Source of the DNA: JAENVU01 sp046598395
Lineage (GTDB): Bacteria; Actinomycetota; Acidimicrobiia; IMCC26256; JAENVU01
Direction: 5' to 3'
NCBI GenBank assembly: GCA_046598395.1
Contig: JBKJIQ010000050.1
Location: forward strand, 1 to 64,000
DNA: 64,000 bases
The notes under the pieces were generated by a model. The model had not been told where the DNA came from. It ran no database searches and saw only the letters and a list, made by a program, of their open reading frames with translations. Shown here piece after piece: positions 24,956-33,484 of the stretch. The position numbers and the translations under genes were made by a program. Every line of letters begins with the position of its first letter. The stretch's first letter is position 1.

Positions 24956-25405
24956 TCAGGCCGGCCCGTGGGACGGCGGAACGGGGTTCGTCTCGGGAAT
25001 GACGCGACTCTCGCCGGAGTCCACGGAGTCGTCGAGGTCGTTGCGGTAGGTCGCCCGCAACTCGTGCAGTCGGTGCTCGTCGACGTCCTCGACTGCCACG
25101 AGCCTGTCGTCGGCGTCCGCCATGGCCCGGAGCAACTCGTCGAGCTTGAGCTGCAACGCGCGGCCGTTGTGGTTTTGGGTGTGTTGCACTACGAACAGCG
25201 CCAACAGCGCAATGATGGGGAGTCCCACGGTCGCCACGAGTTCCCAAGCGCGCGAGTAGTCGGCCAGACGACCAGCGATCAACCAACCGATCGTAGCGAT
25301 CGTGATCGCGACGACAGCCCACGGCGATCCGAACGATGCCGTCAACGCCTGTGACGCGCGCAGTGCGGGACCGTGGGAGTGGACGATCTCGATGTCCTGG
25401 CCCAT
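24956..25405 (-). CDS. low-affinity iron permease family protein
   Basis: 149-residue membrane protein with the low-affinity iron permease pattern (PF04120 type): FGSPWAVVAITIATIGWLIA, then WELVATVGLPIIALLALFVVQ, then HTQNHNGRALQLKLDELLRA. Two strong membrane segments and a cytoplasmic helix are visible. Despite the family name, bacterial members have no proven iron transport role. Start ATG 25405 (MGQDIEIV) is chosen because the domain begins about 15 residues later; GTG 25468 and ATG 25612 are in-frame alternatives with little supporting signal. It lies at one end of the oxidative-stress/iron block. Confidence 0.7.
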   Translation of the reverse strand: MGQDIEIVHSHGPALRASQALTASFGSPWAVVAITIATIGWLIAGRLADYSRAWELVATVGLPIIALLALFVVQHTQNHNGRALQLKLDELLRAMADADDRLVAVEDVDEHRLHELRATYRNDLDDSVDSGESRVIPETNPVPPSHGPA

Positions 25406-25529
25406 GACCGGGGCCAGACCGACGCCCGGATCGGCGCGGGTTGGCGGCGCGGGCTCCGCCGCGGTCACGCGGTCGGGCCGAAGCCGCAAGCGGTGGCCGG
25501 CGCTTTCCATTCCGCAATCCGCGCTGCGC

Positions 25530-25640
25530 TCATCCGGCGATCGCTTGCTCGTCGATCGCAGACGCCAGCGGATCCGGTCCGAACTCGTCGTCGTCCTCGT
25601 CGGTCCAGACACTGAAGATCGCAGCCAACAAACGAAGCAT
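25530..25640 (-). CDS. putative 36-residue acidic small protein
   Basis: A short frame from ATG 25640: an N-terminal hydrophobic stretch MLRLLAAIFSVW followed by an acidic tail TDEDDDEFGPDPLASA. GGGGAG ends 7 nt before the ATG, a strong ribosome-binding site. It fills the gap between the AI-2E family gene and the iron-permease-like gene. The mix of one short amphipathic helix and an acidic tail fits a small membrane-associated protein; no family recognised. Confidence 0.45.
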   Translation of the reverse strand: MLRLLAAIFSVWTDEDDDEFGPDPLASAIDEQAIAG

Positions 25641-25739
25641 GGTGGTTCTCCCCGTGGGTCGATACGGACACGGCGGGCTTACCCACTTCGAACCGCCGGG
25701 AAACCCACGCCGGCGTCACCCCCCGGTCGGGCGCGCCGG

Positions 25740-26927
25740 TCACTCACGCTCGACCCTCGCGACTGAGTTCGCTTCCGGCTCGTCGAGCTCTTCCGGCCGG
25801 TCGTCGTCGGGATGGATGATCCCGTCAGCGGCGTCTGTCCCCAAACTGAGCACCTCCTCGACGACCTCCCGACGGTCCTGCCAAACGTCGCGCGCCACCA
25901 CCTGCAGGGCGCCGGCCACTGGAATCGCCAGGAGCGCGCCGAGCAGACCGGCGAGTTCGACCCCGACGAGCACCGCGAGCAGCACGCCGAGCGGGTTGAG
26001 GTGCACCGCCTTGGCCATGATCGTGGTCTGGAGCACGTGATTCTCGAAGAGCTGGTACACGACGAAGAAGATGAGCGTCGCGAGTCCCGCGCCGGGTGAG
26101 GCGAGCAGCGCCACGAAGATCGCCGGGACGGCGCCGAGGAAGGCACCCACCAGCGGCAGCATGTCGGCGAAGGCGACCCACAGGGCCAGCACGAACGCGA
26201 ACGGGATGAACAACGAGCGCAACCAGATGTAGATCGCCGTCCCGGCGATGAGCGAGATCAAGAGGTTGCCGGCCATGTAGCCGGTCACTGCGCGAGCAGC
26301 GTCGGTCGCGACTCGGCGGAGATGGTCGGCTCGTCGGTGCGGGAACAGCTCGATGAGGAAGCCGCCGATGCGCGGACCCTGCAGCAGCATGAGGAAGGCC
26401 AGGACCAGTGTGGTCAGCGTCGCGACGGTCCCGGTCACCAGCGTGCCCGCGGCCGCAACGAGGCCGTTGGAGTTGGTCAGGGAGCGTCGAACCTTGGGCA
26501 GATTCTCCCGCGCGAACTGCTGTGCACCGATGTCCTTCAACCAACGACCCACCTGGCCCCGGCCCCGTTCGGCATTGCGGATGATGCGCGGGAGGTCGTC
26601 GGTGAAGGTGGTCGAGGCGTCATAGATCGGCCGTGCGAAGGCGTAGATCAGCCCGGCGAACGCGAGGAGACCGATCACGAACACCGTCATTGTCGCGAGC
26701 CCACGCCGCAGGTGCAGACGATTCTCGACCCACCGGACCGGCGGTGAGAGGACGATCGCGAAGAACGCGGCCACGGTGACGAGGACCAACACTGTCGCGA
26801 TCCGGCTCGCGAAGCCGACCAGCAGCACCGTGGCCCCCACCACGATCACTCCGGTTCCCCAGAACGCCAGGTACTGCCGTACCGGAATCGACCGATCGGC
26901 GGAGCCACTGTCGAGTTCCGGGGTCAC
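25740..26927 (-). CDS. AI-2E family transporter (TqsA/PerM-like membrane protein)
   Basis: 395-residue polytopic membrane protein of the UPF0118/AI-2E family. About eight segments are visible, arranged as in the family: two at the N-terminus (GTGVIVVGATVLLVGFAS, VLVLVTVAAFFAIVLSPP), one near FVIGLLAFAGLIYA, a soluble middle region, and a C-terminal cluster including SLIAGTAIYIWL, WVAFADMLPLVGAFLGAVPA and VGVELAGLLGALLAIP. Some members export quorum signals, others act in Na+/H+ exchange; the function here is unknown. It lies 97 bp downstream of the catalase gene on the same strand. The C-terminus is acidic. Confidence 0.85.
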   Translation of the reverse strand: MTPELDSGSADRSIPVRQYLAFWGTGVIVVGATVLLVGFASRIATVLVLVTVAAFFAIVLSPPVRWVENRLHLRRGLATMTVFVIGLLAFAGLIYAFARPIYDASTTFTDDLPRIIRNAERGRGQVGRWLKDIGAQQFARENLPKVRRSLTNSNGLVAAAGTLVTGTVATLTTLVLAFLMLLQGPRIGGFLIELFPHRRADHLRRVATDAARAVTGYMAGNLLISLIAGTAIYIWLRSLFIPFAFVLALWVAFADMLPLVGAFLGAVPAIFVALLASPGAGLATLIFFVVYQLFENHVLQTTIMAKAVHLNPLGVLLAVLVGVELAGLLGALLAIPVAGALQVVARDVWQDRREVVEEVLSLGTDAADGIIHPDDDRPEELDEPEANSVARVERE

Positions 26928-27024
26928 CCGCCGATCCTTCCCCCGGTTGCGCGGGTGCCAAACCCTTCGACGACGCCGGCCTCGACCATCTGGCGAAGGT
27001 ACTCCCCGGACGTGCCCCTTCGCG

Positions 27025-29136
27025 TCACGTCAGCTTGACCCGTGCCTCGCGCTCCCAATAGCGCACGGCCTGGCACTGACCGAGGAAGTCTTGAATGTCG
27101 TCGACCTCGTCCGTTAACTCCACGACTCCGGCATCGGCATCGGGATCGATTCCGGCCGCTGCGAACAGGGCTACCGAATCGGGCGAGTACCCGATGAACT
27201 TGCAGTGTGCGAAGGCGTCGGAAAGAAACTGTCTCGTCGCGGCATCGGTCGCAAGCGCATCGCACCCTTCTTCAGACGCGACGATCACCACCGCGTCGTA
27301 GAGCACCGAAGGTCCGCCGCCGATTTTCTGTTGCGCCTCGAGCTTGGTGCCGTCACTCGTGACGACACCACCCACCCTCGGGGCTACCAGTTCGAGCAGC
27401 GCGCCTTCGGCACTCACCGCGTCACCCAACCGAGCGAGAAGTGCTCCGTCGGCGCCGTCGGTGACCAGGACACCGAGCTTGCGCCCCGCCAGCGAGTTTG
27501 GTGGGTTACGCATCATGCTGAGCGCCGGCGACTCGGCGAGATCGGTTCGGGCCGGCACGGTTGCGGGAGTGGGCTCGGGCACGTCAGCCAGGCCGAGTCC
27601 GTCCGCCACGGTCGCCGCCAGGTCGCGATGGACGTTGCCGAGGTTGGCGACCATGCGCTCGCGTATCGCGGGCGTCTCCACCTTGCTGAGCTCGAACACG
27701 AACGCATCCGCAATATGGCGCTGTTCCACCTCGGTCTGGCTCACGTAGAACAGTCGAGCTTGGCTGTAGTGGTCGGCGAAGCTTTCGGGCCGGAGTCGTC
27801 GCTTCTCGCCGGCATCCGTCGCGGCGAAGCTCTGGAACCCCCGCTCCGGATCTTCACGCGGTCCGCCCGCTTCCTCGCTCCACGAGTTCGGTTCGTAGTT
27901 GGCCCGGCCCGCCGGCTGCACCGTCGCCATGTGGCCGTCCTGCTGGAACGTGGCGAACGGACACTTCGGTGCGTTGACCGGCAAGTGCACGAAGTTCGGT
28001 CCGCCCAGCCGCTTCACCTGCGTGTCGAGGTATGAGAAGTTGCGGCCTTGCAGCAGCGGGTCATTGGTGAAGTCGACGCCCGGGATCACGTTTTGCGTGC
28101 AGAACGCCACCTGCTCGGTCTCGGCGAAGAAGTTGTCGACGACGCGGTCGAGCACCAACCGACCAATTCGTTGGACGGGGATCTGCTCCTCGGGGATGAG
28201 CTTCGTGGCGTCGAGCACGTCGAACTCGAACTGGTCTGCGAACGTGTCGTCGAACAGCTGCACGCCGAGTTCCCACTCGGGGAAGTCGCCAGACTCGATC
28301 GCGTTCCACAGGTCACGCCGGTGAAAATCGGGGTCGGCGCCGTTCAGCTTCACCGCCTCGTCCCACACGACCGACTGCATTCCGAGCTTCGGCTTCCAAT
28401 GGAACTTGACGAACGTGGACTCTCCTTCGGCGTTGACGAGTCGGAAGGTGTGCACGCCGAAGCCCTCCATAAAGCGGAACGAACGCGGGATGGCGCGATC
28501 GGACATTGCCCACATGAGCATGTGGGTCGACTCCGGCATCAGCGACGCAAAATCCCAGAAGTTGTCGTGCGCGGTCTGGGCCTGCGGAAAGCCACGGTCG
28601 GGCTCGGCCTTGGCAGCATGGATCAGGTCTGGAAACTTGATCGCGTCCTGGATGAAGAACACCGGCATGTTGTTGCCGACGATGTCCCAGTTCCCATCTT
28701 GGGTGTACAACTTCACCGCAAATCCCCGCACGTCACGCGCGAGATCAGGTGAACCCAAGCTGCCGGCCACCGTGGAAAATCGTACGAACGCCGGTGTGCG
28801 TTGGCCGACCCGTTGGAATGGCTCCGCCCGCGTCAGCTCGGGGAGCGGTTCGTAGTTCTCGAAGAAGCCGTGGGCGCCGTACCCACGGGCGTGCACGATC
28901 CGCTCGGGGATCCGCTCATGATCGAAGTGGAAGGTCTTCTCGCGGAAGTGGAAATCCTCGAGCGCCGCCGGACCTCGATCGCCCACTCGCAGCGTGTTCT
29001 GGTCGTCGGCCACCGGAACACCGCCTTGGGTCGTCAGGCGGGGACGAGACGAACCGGCGACCTGGTGGGTTTCTCCCCCGGGTCCGCGGTCCACGGTTTC
29101 GTCGCCATAGGTCACGGTCTCGCGGCCGTCACTCAT
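27025..29136 (-). CDS. katE: large-subunit (KatE/HPII-type) catalase
   Basis: 703-residue clade 2 haem catalase converting H2O2 to water and oxygen. The distal histidine lies in RIVHARGYGAHG, the distal asparagine in WDIVGNNMPVFF, and the proximal haem-ligand tyrosine in GRNFSYLDTQ. After the catalase core, a C-terminal flavodoxin/DJ-1-like domain from about residue 560 (RKLGVLVTDGADG to the end) marks the large-subunit form. AAAGGA lies 9 nt before ATG 29136, so I do not use the longer frame to 29445. Upstream are two tandem copies of a 23-bp repeat shared with the divergent hemerythrin gene. Confidence 0.95.
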   Translation of the reverse strand: MSDGRETVTYGDETVDRGPGGETHQVAGSSRPRLTTQGGVPVADDQNTLRVGDRGPAALEDFHFREKTFHFDHERIPERIVHARGYGAHGFFENYEPLPELTRAEPFQRVGQRTPAFVRFSTVAGSLGSPDLARDVRGFAVKLYTQDGNWDIVGNNMPVFFIQDAIKFPDLIHAAKAEPDRGFPQAQTAHDNFWDFASLMPESTHMLMWAMSDRAIPRSFRFMEGFGVHTFRLVNAEGESTFVKFHWKPKLGMQSVVWDEAVKLNGADPDFHRRDLWNAIESGDFPEWELGVQLFDDTFADQFEFDVLDATKLIPEEQIPVQRIGRLVLDRVVDNFFAETEQVAFCTQNVIPGVDFTNDPLLQGRNFSYLDTQVKRLGGPNFVHLPVNAPKCPFATFQQDGHMATVQPAGRANYEPNSWSEEAGGPREDPERGFQSFAATDAGEKRRLRPESFADHYSQARLFYVSQTEVEQRHIADAFVFELSKVETPAIRERMVANLGNVHRDLAATVADGLGLADVPEPTPATVPARTDLAESPALSMMRNPPNSLAGRKLGVLVTDGADGALLARLGDAVSAEGALLELVAPRVGGVVTSDGTKLEAQQKIGGGPSVLYDAVVIVASEEGCDALATDAATRQFLSDAFAHCKFIGYSPDSVALFAAAGIDPDADAGVVELTDEVDDIQDFLGQCQAVRYWEREARVKLT

Positions 29137-29180
29137 ATCGGGGTCCTTTCGCCGTTCAGGTTCCGCGCGGGCGCGCAGTG

Positions 29181-29226
29181 TGACTCGTAATACCCCGGAA
29201 CCGTGACTCGTAATACCCCGGAACCG
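29181..29226. repeat. perfect 23-bp tandem repeat in the katE/hemerythrin intergenic region
   Basis: TGACTCGTAATACCCCGGAACCG occurs twice without a gap at 29181-29203 and 29204-29226. Read on the minus strand each copy contains GGTTCC followed by GGGGTATT; GGGTAT is the -10 core of SigB/SigF-type stress promoters. The repeat lies 45 bp before the catalase start and 119 bp before the hemerythrin start, so it may control both genes. Confidence 0.6.
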
Positions 29227-29344
29227 TCGGGGCCAATCCTTCAGTTCGATGGTGCCGCCTCGGAACGTGACACGCGTGTCGGTTTCGAAACCGCCACGAC
29301 GGGTACTGCTCCCTCGATTCCATTCTTCGTCAATTGGAGACACC

Positions 29345-29986
29345 ATGGCTACAAAGATTTCCCCTTCGTCGACCCGCAAGAAGTCGGGTCCTTCGTCTCG
29401 AGCCAAGTCCACCGTGCACCAACGCGACGCGATCGCGATCCTCAAATCGGATCACCGCGAGGTCGAGCAATTGTTCAAGGCGTTCGAGAAGACGAGCGGC
29501 AGGGCCGTCGTCGAGCGACGCAAACTCGTCGACTCCATGATCGAGGCGCTGACGCGCCATGCCTCAATCGAAGAGCAGATCGTGTACCCGTGGTCGCGAG
29601 CGCACATCGTCGACGCCGACGACATGGTGCTCGAGGCGTTCGAGGAGCATGCCGTCGTCTAGTACCTCCTTGGCGAGCTGGCACAAATGAGTGCAGAGGA
29701 CGAACGGTTCACCGCTCGCACCACCGTGCTCATCGAGATTGTCCGGCACCACGTGAAGGAAGAGGAGTCCGACCTGCTGCTCGACCTGCGCGACGTCGCG
29801 ACGCGGGCCGAGTTGCTCGAACTCGGTCGTCAACTCGAAGTCGCCAAGCGCACCGCGCCGGTGACGCCCGGCCTCTCTGGAGTGCTCCCGGCGATCGGTG
29901 GCGGTGTCGGGGCCGCGATTGACCATGCACGCGACGTAGGACGCGACGTCGTCACCAAGGTGAGCGCGATGAGCGGCCTCGACTGA
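29345..29986 (+). pseudogene. hemerythrin HHE-domain protein interrupted by an in-frame amber codon
   Basis: From ATG 29345 (TTGGAG upstream) the frame encodes a basic Lys/Ser-rich tail, then HQRDAIAILKSDHREVEQLF and EEQIVYPWSRAHI up to EEHAVV. A TAG at 29660-29662 follows, and the same frame then continues YLLGELAQM, VRHHVKEEESDLLLDL and a normal C-terminus to the TGA at 29984. The intact paralogue at 53617-54255 has lysine (AAG) at the TAG position. A single A-to-T change therefore splits the four-helix di-iron domain between helices. An internal ATG at 29687 could restart only the C-terminal half. No other damage is visible, so the change is recent, suppressed, or an error. Confidence 0.75.
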
Positions 29987-30031
29987 CCGTCGCCAAACCG
30001 CGCGAGATCGAGCATCCAGGCGGTCCGAGGG

Positions 30032-30664
30032 TTGGTGTGCCTCGGCATCTTCGTGGTGCTGCTCGCAGCGCAGAGCCTCACGGGTTGGCGCGATCACAAC
30101 AACGACTCCCGGGCTCATCACCGCGCGGCCATCTCGTACCAGCACTACCTGACCACCGGTCACTTCTACGAGACGACATTCGAAAACTGGGAGAGCGAGT
30201 TCCTCCAGATGGCGGCGTACATCGCCTTGACGGTGTTCTTGATCCAGAAGGGGTCCGCCGAATCCAAGGACCCTGACGGTGACCCGGTCGACGATGACCC
30301 TGCCGCCCACCGCAGCGACCCTGATGCTCCGTGGCCCGTGCGCCGGGGCGGAGTGTGGTTGACGTTGTACAAGAACTCGCTGCTGATTGCCTTTGTGATG
30401 CTGTTCGTCATGTCGATGTTCGGGCACGCGCTCGGCGGCACTGCCGAGTACAACGCGGAACAGGCCGCGCACGGCGACGGGCAGCAGATCTCGGTCATGC
30501 AGTTCGTGCGGACCAGTCAGTTCTGGTTCCAGTCATTTCAGAACTGGCAGAGCGAGTTCCTCGCCGTCGGCGCGATCGTCGTGCTCTCCATCTTTCTGCG
30601 CCAGCAGGGATCCTCGGAATCCAAACCAGTACATGCGCCGAACCGTCAGACCGGTTCCGGGTAG
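30032..30664 (+). CDS. DUF6766-like membrane protein
   Basis: 210-residue membrane protein made of two similar halves. Each half has a hydrophobic segment, a short extracytoplasmic part ending in FENWESEFLQM or FQNWQSEFLAV, a second hydrophobic segment and a cytoplasmic GSAESK or GSSESK motif. The internal duplication is clear. I recall this as DUF6766. It begins 46 bp after the hemerythrin stop in the same frame; only TTG 30032 or GTG 30035 can start it, and no ATG is available. Function unknown, but it is commonly near catalase, hemerythrin and phospholipase-D-like genes in soil actinobacteria (from memory). Confidence 0.7.
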   Translation: MVCLGIFVVLLAAQSLTGWRDHNNDSRAHHRAAISYQHYLTTGHFYETTFENWESEFLQMAAYIALTVFLIQKGSAESKDPDGDPVDDDPAAHRSDPDAPWPVRRGGVWLTLYKNSLLIAFVMLFVMSMFGHALGGTAEYNAEQAAHGDGQQISVMQFVRTSQFWFQSFQNWQSEFLAVGAIVVLSIFLRQQGSSESKPVHAPNRQTGSG

Positions 30665-30688
30665 CCGCATTCGCGGGCTTGCGGCTAC
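30661..30688. terminator. bidirectional hairpin between convergent genes
   Basis: GTAGCCGCA at 30661-30669 pairs perfectly with TGCGGCTAC at 30680-30688 (9-bp stem, 10-nt loop), between the 3' ends of the DUF6766-like and phospholipase-D-like genes. No strong T-tract. Confidence 0.5.
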
Positions 30689-30729
30689 GCGTGACGCTCG
30701 CCGGTTCGATCTGGTGATCGGGACGGCGT

Positions 30730-32295
30730 TCAGTAGCGGCGCGCCATGCGGACCCGGAACGGTCGGCCGTCCGGGTCCAACACCCATCGGTGCACCAGAT
30801 CCAATCCCAGGCGGAGAACCGGACCGACGTGCTTGCGTCGGTGCACCCGCAGGTGCCCCGGAGGGCGAGGGCCGGTTCGACCGTCGTCGTGCCACGTTTC
30901 CAGCGCACGGGCCGAGTCCCGGAACTCATCGAACCAGGTAACCGGATCGATGAGGGGTTCGGTGTCGAGCCGGCCGAGATGTTCGGAGGCGAACCGCAGG
31001 CGCGTGGTGCGGGCGAGCGTCGCACCGTCGGGATCGGGCTCGGTGTCGACGATGGCGCAGGACGCCTCGGAGTCGTGGGTCCAGGAACGACGGTTCAGGT
31101 TGTCCGAGCCGACGTTCATCCACTCGTCGTCGACGATGCACACCTTGGAATGAACATAGATCGGGACGCCGTCGGCGTTCTCCAGGTCGTACACCGCGAC
31201 CCGATCACCCCCGGCAGCTACGAGGGCGTCCTCCACCCTCGCGCGCGCGACATCGCTCGCGCGACCAAGGATCGCCCCATCGGGATCCGAGTACTTCGGA
31301 ATCACACAGATGACTCGCAATTCGGGCGCGCGCCGGAGGGCTGCACAGATCGCGCGGGTCGCGTCGTACGACCAGAGGTACTGGTCTTCCATATAGATGA
31401 GCCGCTGGGCCCGGCCGAATGCCTTCAGATAGGCGCGGGCAATGCTGCGCTCGCCTTCGGGTGCGAACGGATACGCCGAGCGACGCTTCGGGTAGGTGCG
31501 CAGCACTTGCACCGAGAACGGGCCCTGGCCCGGCGTGTACCGCGGCTCGCGATCAAGCGAACTCGGAACACGCGGGTGGTTTGCCCGCCGATGCTGAAGG
31601 ACCCGCCAGGGGCTCGGGAGATCGAGTGCGGCGGGGTCATCCCAGCGCTCACGAAACGTCGTGGCGATGTCGTCCACCGCCGGCCCGTGCACCTTCAGCT
31701 GGACGTCGTGCCACGGTGGCGCCGGACCGTAGTTCTCCTCCGACAGCAGCGCCCGTTGTGGATCGCCGAAGTGTCGGCGATCGTCGTTGCGGCCGTAGGC
31801 CAGGTCGATTCCACCAAGAAACGCCACGTCGGCCGACGCGCCGGGCTCCGCGCGTCGGATGACCAGGAGCTTCTGATGGTGACTGCCGCCCCTGCGGATC
31901 CGATGGTCGAGCAGCACCTCTCCACCAGCTTCGTTCACCATCGCCGCGAGGTCGACGTTGGCTGCCTGGTTGTACGGGCCCGGATGGGCCCGCCACACCA
32001 GACCGCGCAACGCAACCCCGCGGCGGGCCAGTTCCACCAACAGCTCACCGAGCTCAGTTCCCGACGCGGCGAGGAGCTCGTCGGCGTTGCCCTCGAGGTC
32101 GGTGAAGTACACCGCGTCATCGCTCGCGGCCGTGCTCAGCTCGTCGTGCAGCGTGGCGAAGTAGTTCCAGCCATCGATGAGCACCTCCACCGAGTTGCCC
32201 GCGGTCCACGCGACCTCGGGATGCCGATCGTCGATGATCGTGGCAGGATTCCCCCGCTCGGCCGGCGTGAGGAACCAATCGTGGGGGTCGGTCAT
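30730..32295 (-). CDS. phospholipase D-like (double HKD) protein
   Basis: 521-residue phospholipase D superfamily protein with two HKD-type sites: GSHHQKLLVI near residue 138 and YVHSKVCIVDDEWMNVGSDN near residue 400. The second has the full HxK-x4-D-x6-G-x2-N pattern. It could cleave phosphatidylcholine/ethanolamine or make cardiolipin; the single-chain layout with a substantial linker (YMEDQYLWSY in between) is nearer to eukaryote-type PLD. No signal peptide is seen. Downstream of the superoxide dismutase gene on the same strand by 94 bp, so possibly co-transcribed in the stress block. Confidence 0.85.
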   Translation of the reverse strand: MTDPHDWFLTPAERGNPATIIDDRHPEVAWTAGNSVEVLIDGWNYFATLHDELSTAASDDAVYFTDLEGNADELLAASGTELGELLVELARRGVALRGLVWRAHPGPYNQAANVDLAAMVNEAGGEVLLDHRIRRGGSHHQKLLVIRRAEPGASADVAFLGGIDLAYGRNDDRRHFGDPQRALLSEENYGPAPPWHDVQLKVHGPAVDDIATTFRERWDDPAALDLPSPWRVLQHRRANHPRVPSSLDREPRYTPGQGPFSVQVLRTYPKRRSAYPFAPEGERSIARAYLKAFGRAQRLIYMEDQYLWSYDATRAICAALRRAPELRVICVIPKYSDPDGAILGRASDVARARVEDALVAAGGDRVAVYDLENADGVPIYVHSKVCIVDDEWMNVGSDNLNRRSWTHDSEASCAIVDTEPDPDGATLARTTRLRFASEHLGRLDTEPLIDPVTWFDEFRDSARALETWHDDGRTGPRPPGHLRVHRRKHVGPVLRLGLDLVHRWVLDPDGRPFRVRMARRY

Positions 32296-32389
32296 GAGTC
32301 TGTGGACCGTTCGGCGGGCTCGTCCTGCGAGAGGCGCACCAATCCGACGGCGAGCGCGTCGCGCGGTTGCGCGGTGGCAGACGGGTCGA

Positions 32390-33007
32390 TCACGCTGCGA
32401 GCGAGTGAGATCGCGCCTGCTCGTATCGAGCGGCGACGTCGTTCCAGTTCACGACGTCCCAGAACGCCTCGAAGAAGTCCGCCTTCCTGTTCTCATACTG
32501 CAGATAATACGCGTGCTCCCATGCGTCGAGCGCCAGGAGTGGAACCGTGCCTTGGCCGTGATCGCCTTGATGATCGTGTACCTGGTGAACCATGAGCCGG
32601 CTGGCGAGTGGCTCCCAGGATGCGAGCGCCCAGCCCGAACCTTGTATTGAAGTGGCGGCTTCGATCATTTGCTGCCGGAAACCGGAGAAACTGCCAAACG
32701 TCAGCTCGATGGCGGCGCCGAGTGAACCGTCCGGTTCCCCGCCACCGTCAGGCGAGAGGTTCGTCCAGAACACCGAATGCAACACGTGACCGGACACGTG
32801 GAACGCCAGGCTGCGTTCCAGCATCGCCAGTTCGGTGAAATCTCCTTTGCCTCGCATGTCGTGCAGCTTCTCGAGCGTGGAGTTCGCACCCTTGACGTAG
32901 GCCGCGTGATGCTTGTCATGATGAAGCTCCATGATCCGAGCGCTGATGTGTGGCTCCAGCGCGGCCGGGTCGTACGGGAGGTCGGGCAAGACGTAGAGAT
33001 CGGTCAT
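32390..33007 (-). CDS. Fe/Mn superoxide dismutase
   Basis: 205-residue enzyme that dismutates superoxide. The four metal ligands are seen in ARIMELHHDKHHAAYV (first His), VSGHVLHSVFW (second His) and DAWEHAYYLQY (Asp and His). DVVNWNDVAARY is the normal C-terminal end. Whether iron or manganese is used cannot be decided from these motifs. ATG 33007 is the family start; the longer frame to 33079 is ignored. A small gene ends 4 bp upstream, with its stop inside the likely ribosome-binding region, indicating co-translation. Confidence 0.93.
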   Translation of the reverse strand: MTDLYVLPDLPYDPAALEPHISARIMELHHDKHHAAYVKGANSTLEKLHDMRGKGDFTELAMLERSLAFHVSGHVLHSVFWTNLSPDGGGEPDGSLGAAIELTFGSFSGFRQQMIEAATSIQGSGWALASWEPLASRLMVHQVHDHQGDHGQGTVPLLALDAWEHAYYLQYENRKADFFEAFWDVVNWNDVAARYEQARSHSLAA

Positions 33008-33011
33008 GGCC

Positions 33012-33254
33012 TCAACCCTTTCGGCCGGCGGCGCTGCGGTCGACCGCCGCTTTCCCCGAGCTGCCCATCGAGCGTGCACTCTCCTGAACCGCCGGGACTA
33101 TCTGCGTCTCGACCGCGCGTGACGCATCGTGGGCCATCGTCGTGGCGGGCACCCGGTATCGCACCCAGAGCTGCTGCGCTCCGTACCCCGCCAACCCAAT
33201 CGTCGCGAGTTTCATCGTGGACCTTGCCAACTTCATGTCTCTCCTGATCTTCAT
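33012..33254 (-). CDS. small hypothetical protein upstream of superoxide dismutase
   Basis: 80-residue basic protein. GGAG 6 nt before ATG 33254 supports the start. Residues 14-31 (MKLATIGLAGYGAQQLWV) form a weak hydrophobic or amphipathic helix; the rest is Ala/Ser/Arg-rich. No family recognised. The gene runs directly into sodA-like superoxide dismutase (4 bp), so the two are probably one transcript. A second in-frame ATG (33236) is possible. Confidence 0.5.
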   Translation of the reverse strand: MKIRRDMKLARSTMKLATIGLAGYGAQQLWVRYRVPATTMAHDASRAVETQIVPAVQESARSMGSSGKAAVDRSAAGRKG

Positions 33255-33484
33255 GGGTCTCCTCCGACGGAATCGTGAGGTGTGACATACCCGGCTGGCG
33301 TTGCATCAAACCCGAGGATGGGGTCAGGTGGGGTCCCGCGCCGTCAGGAGGGTCCACCCACTAGAAGGCAACCGCGCCGCCGTTACGTGCTCGAGTCGAT
33401 CTCGGGGTTTGTGTTCGTGAGGTTGTGGGTAGGACGATTCACATCATGTTCGGCGCAGCCGGATTTCTCTGACCGAAGGAAACC

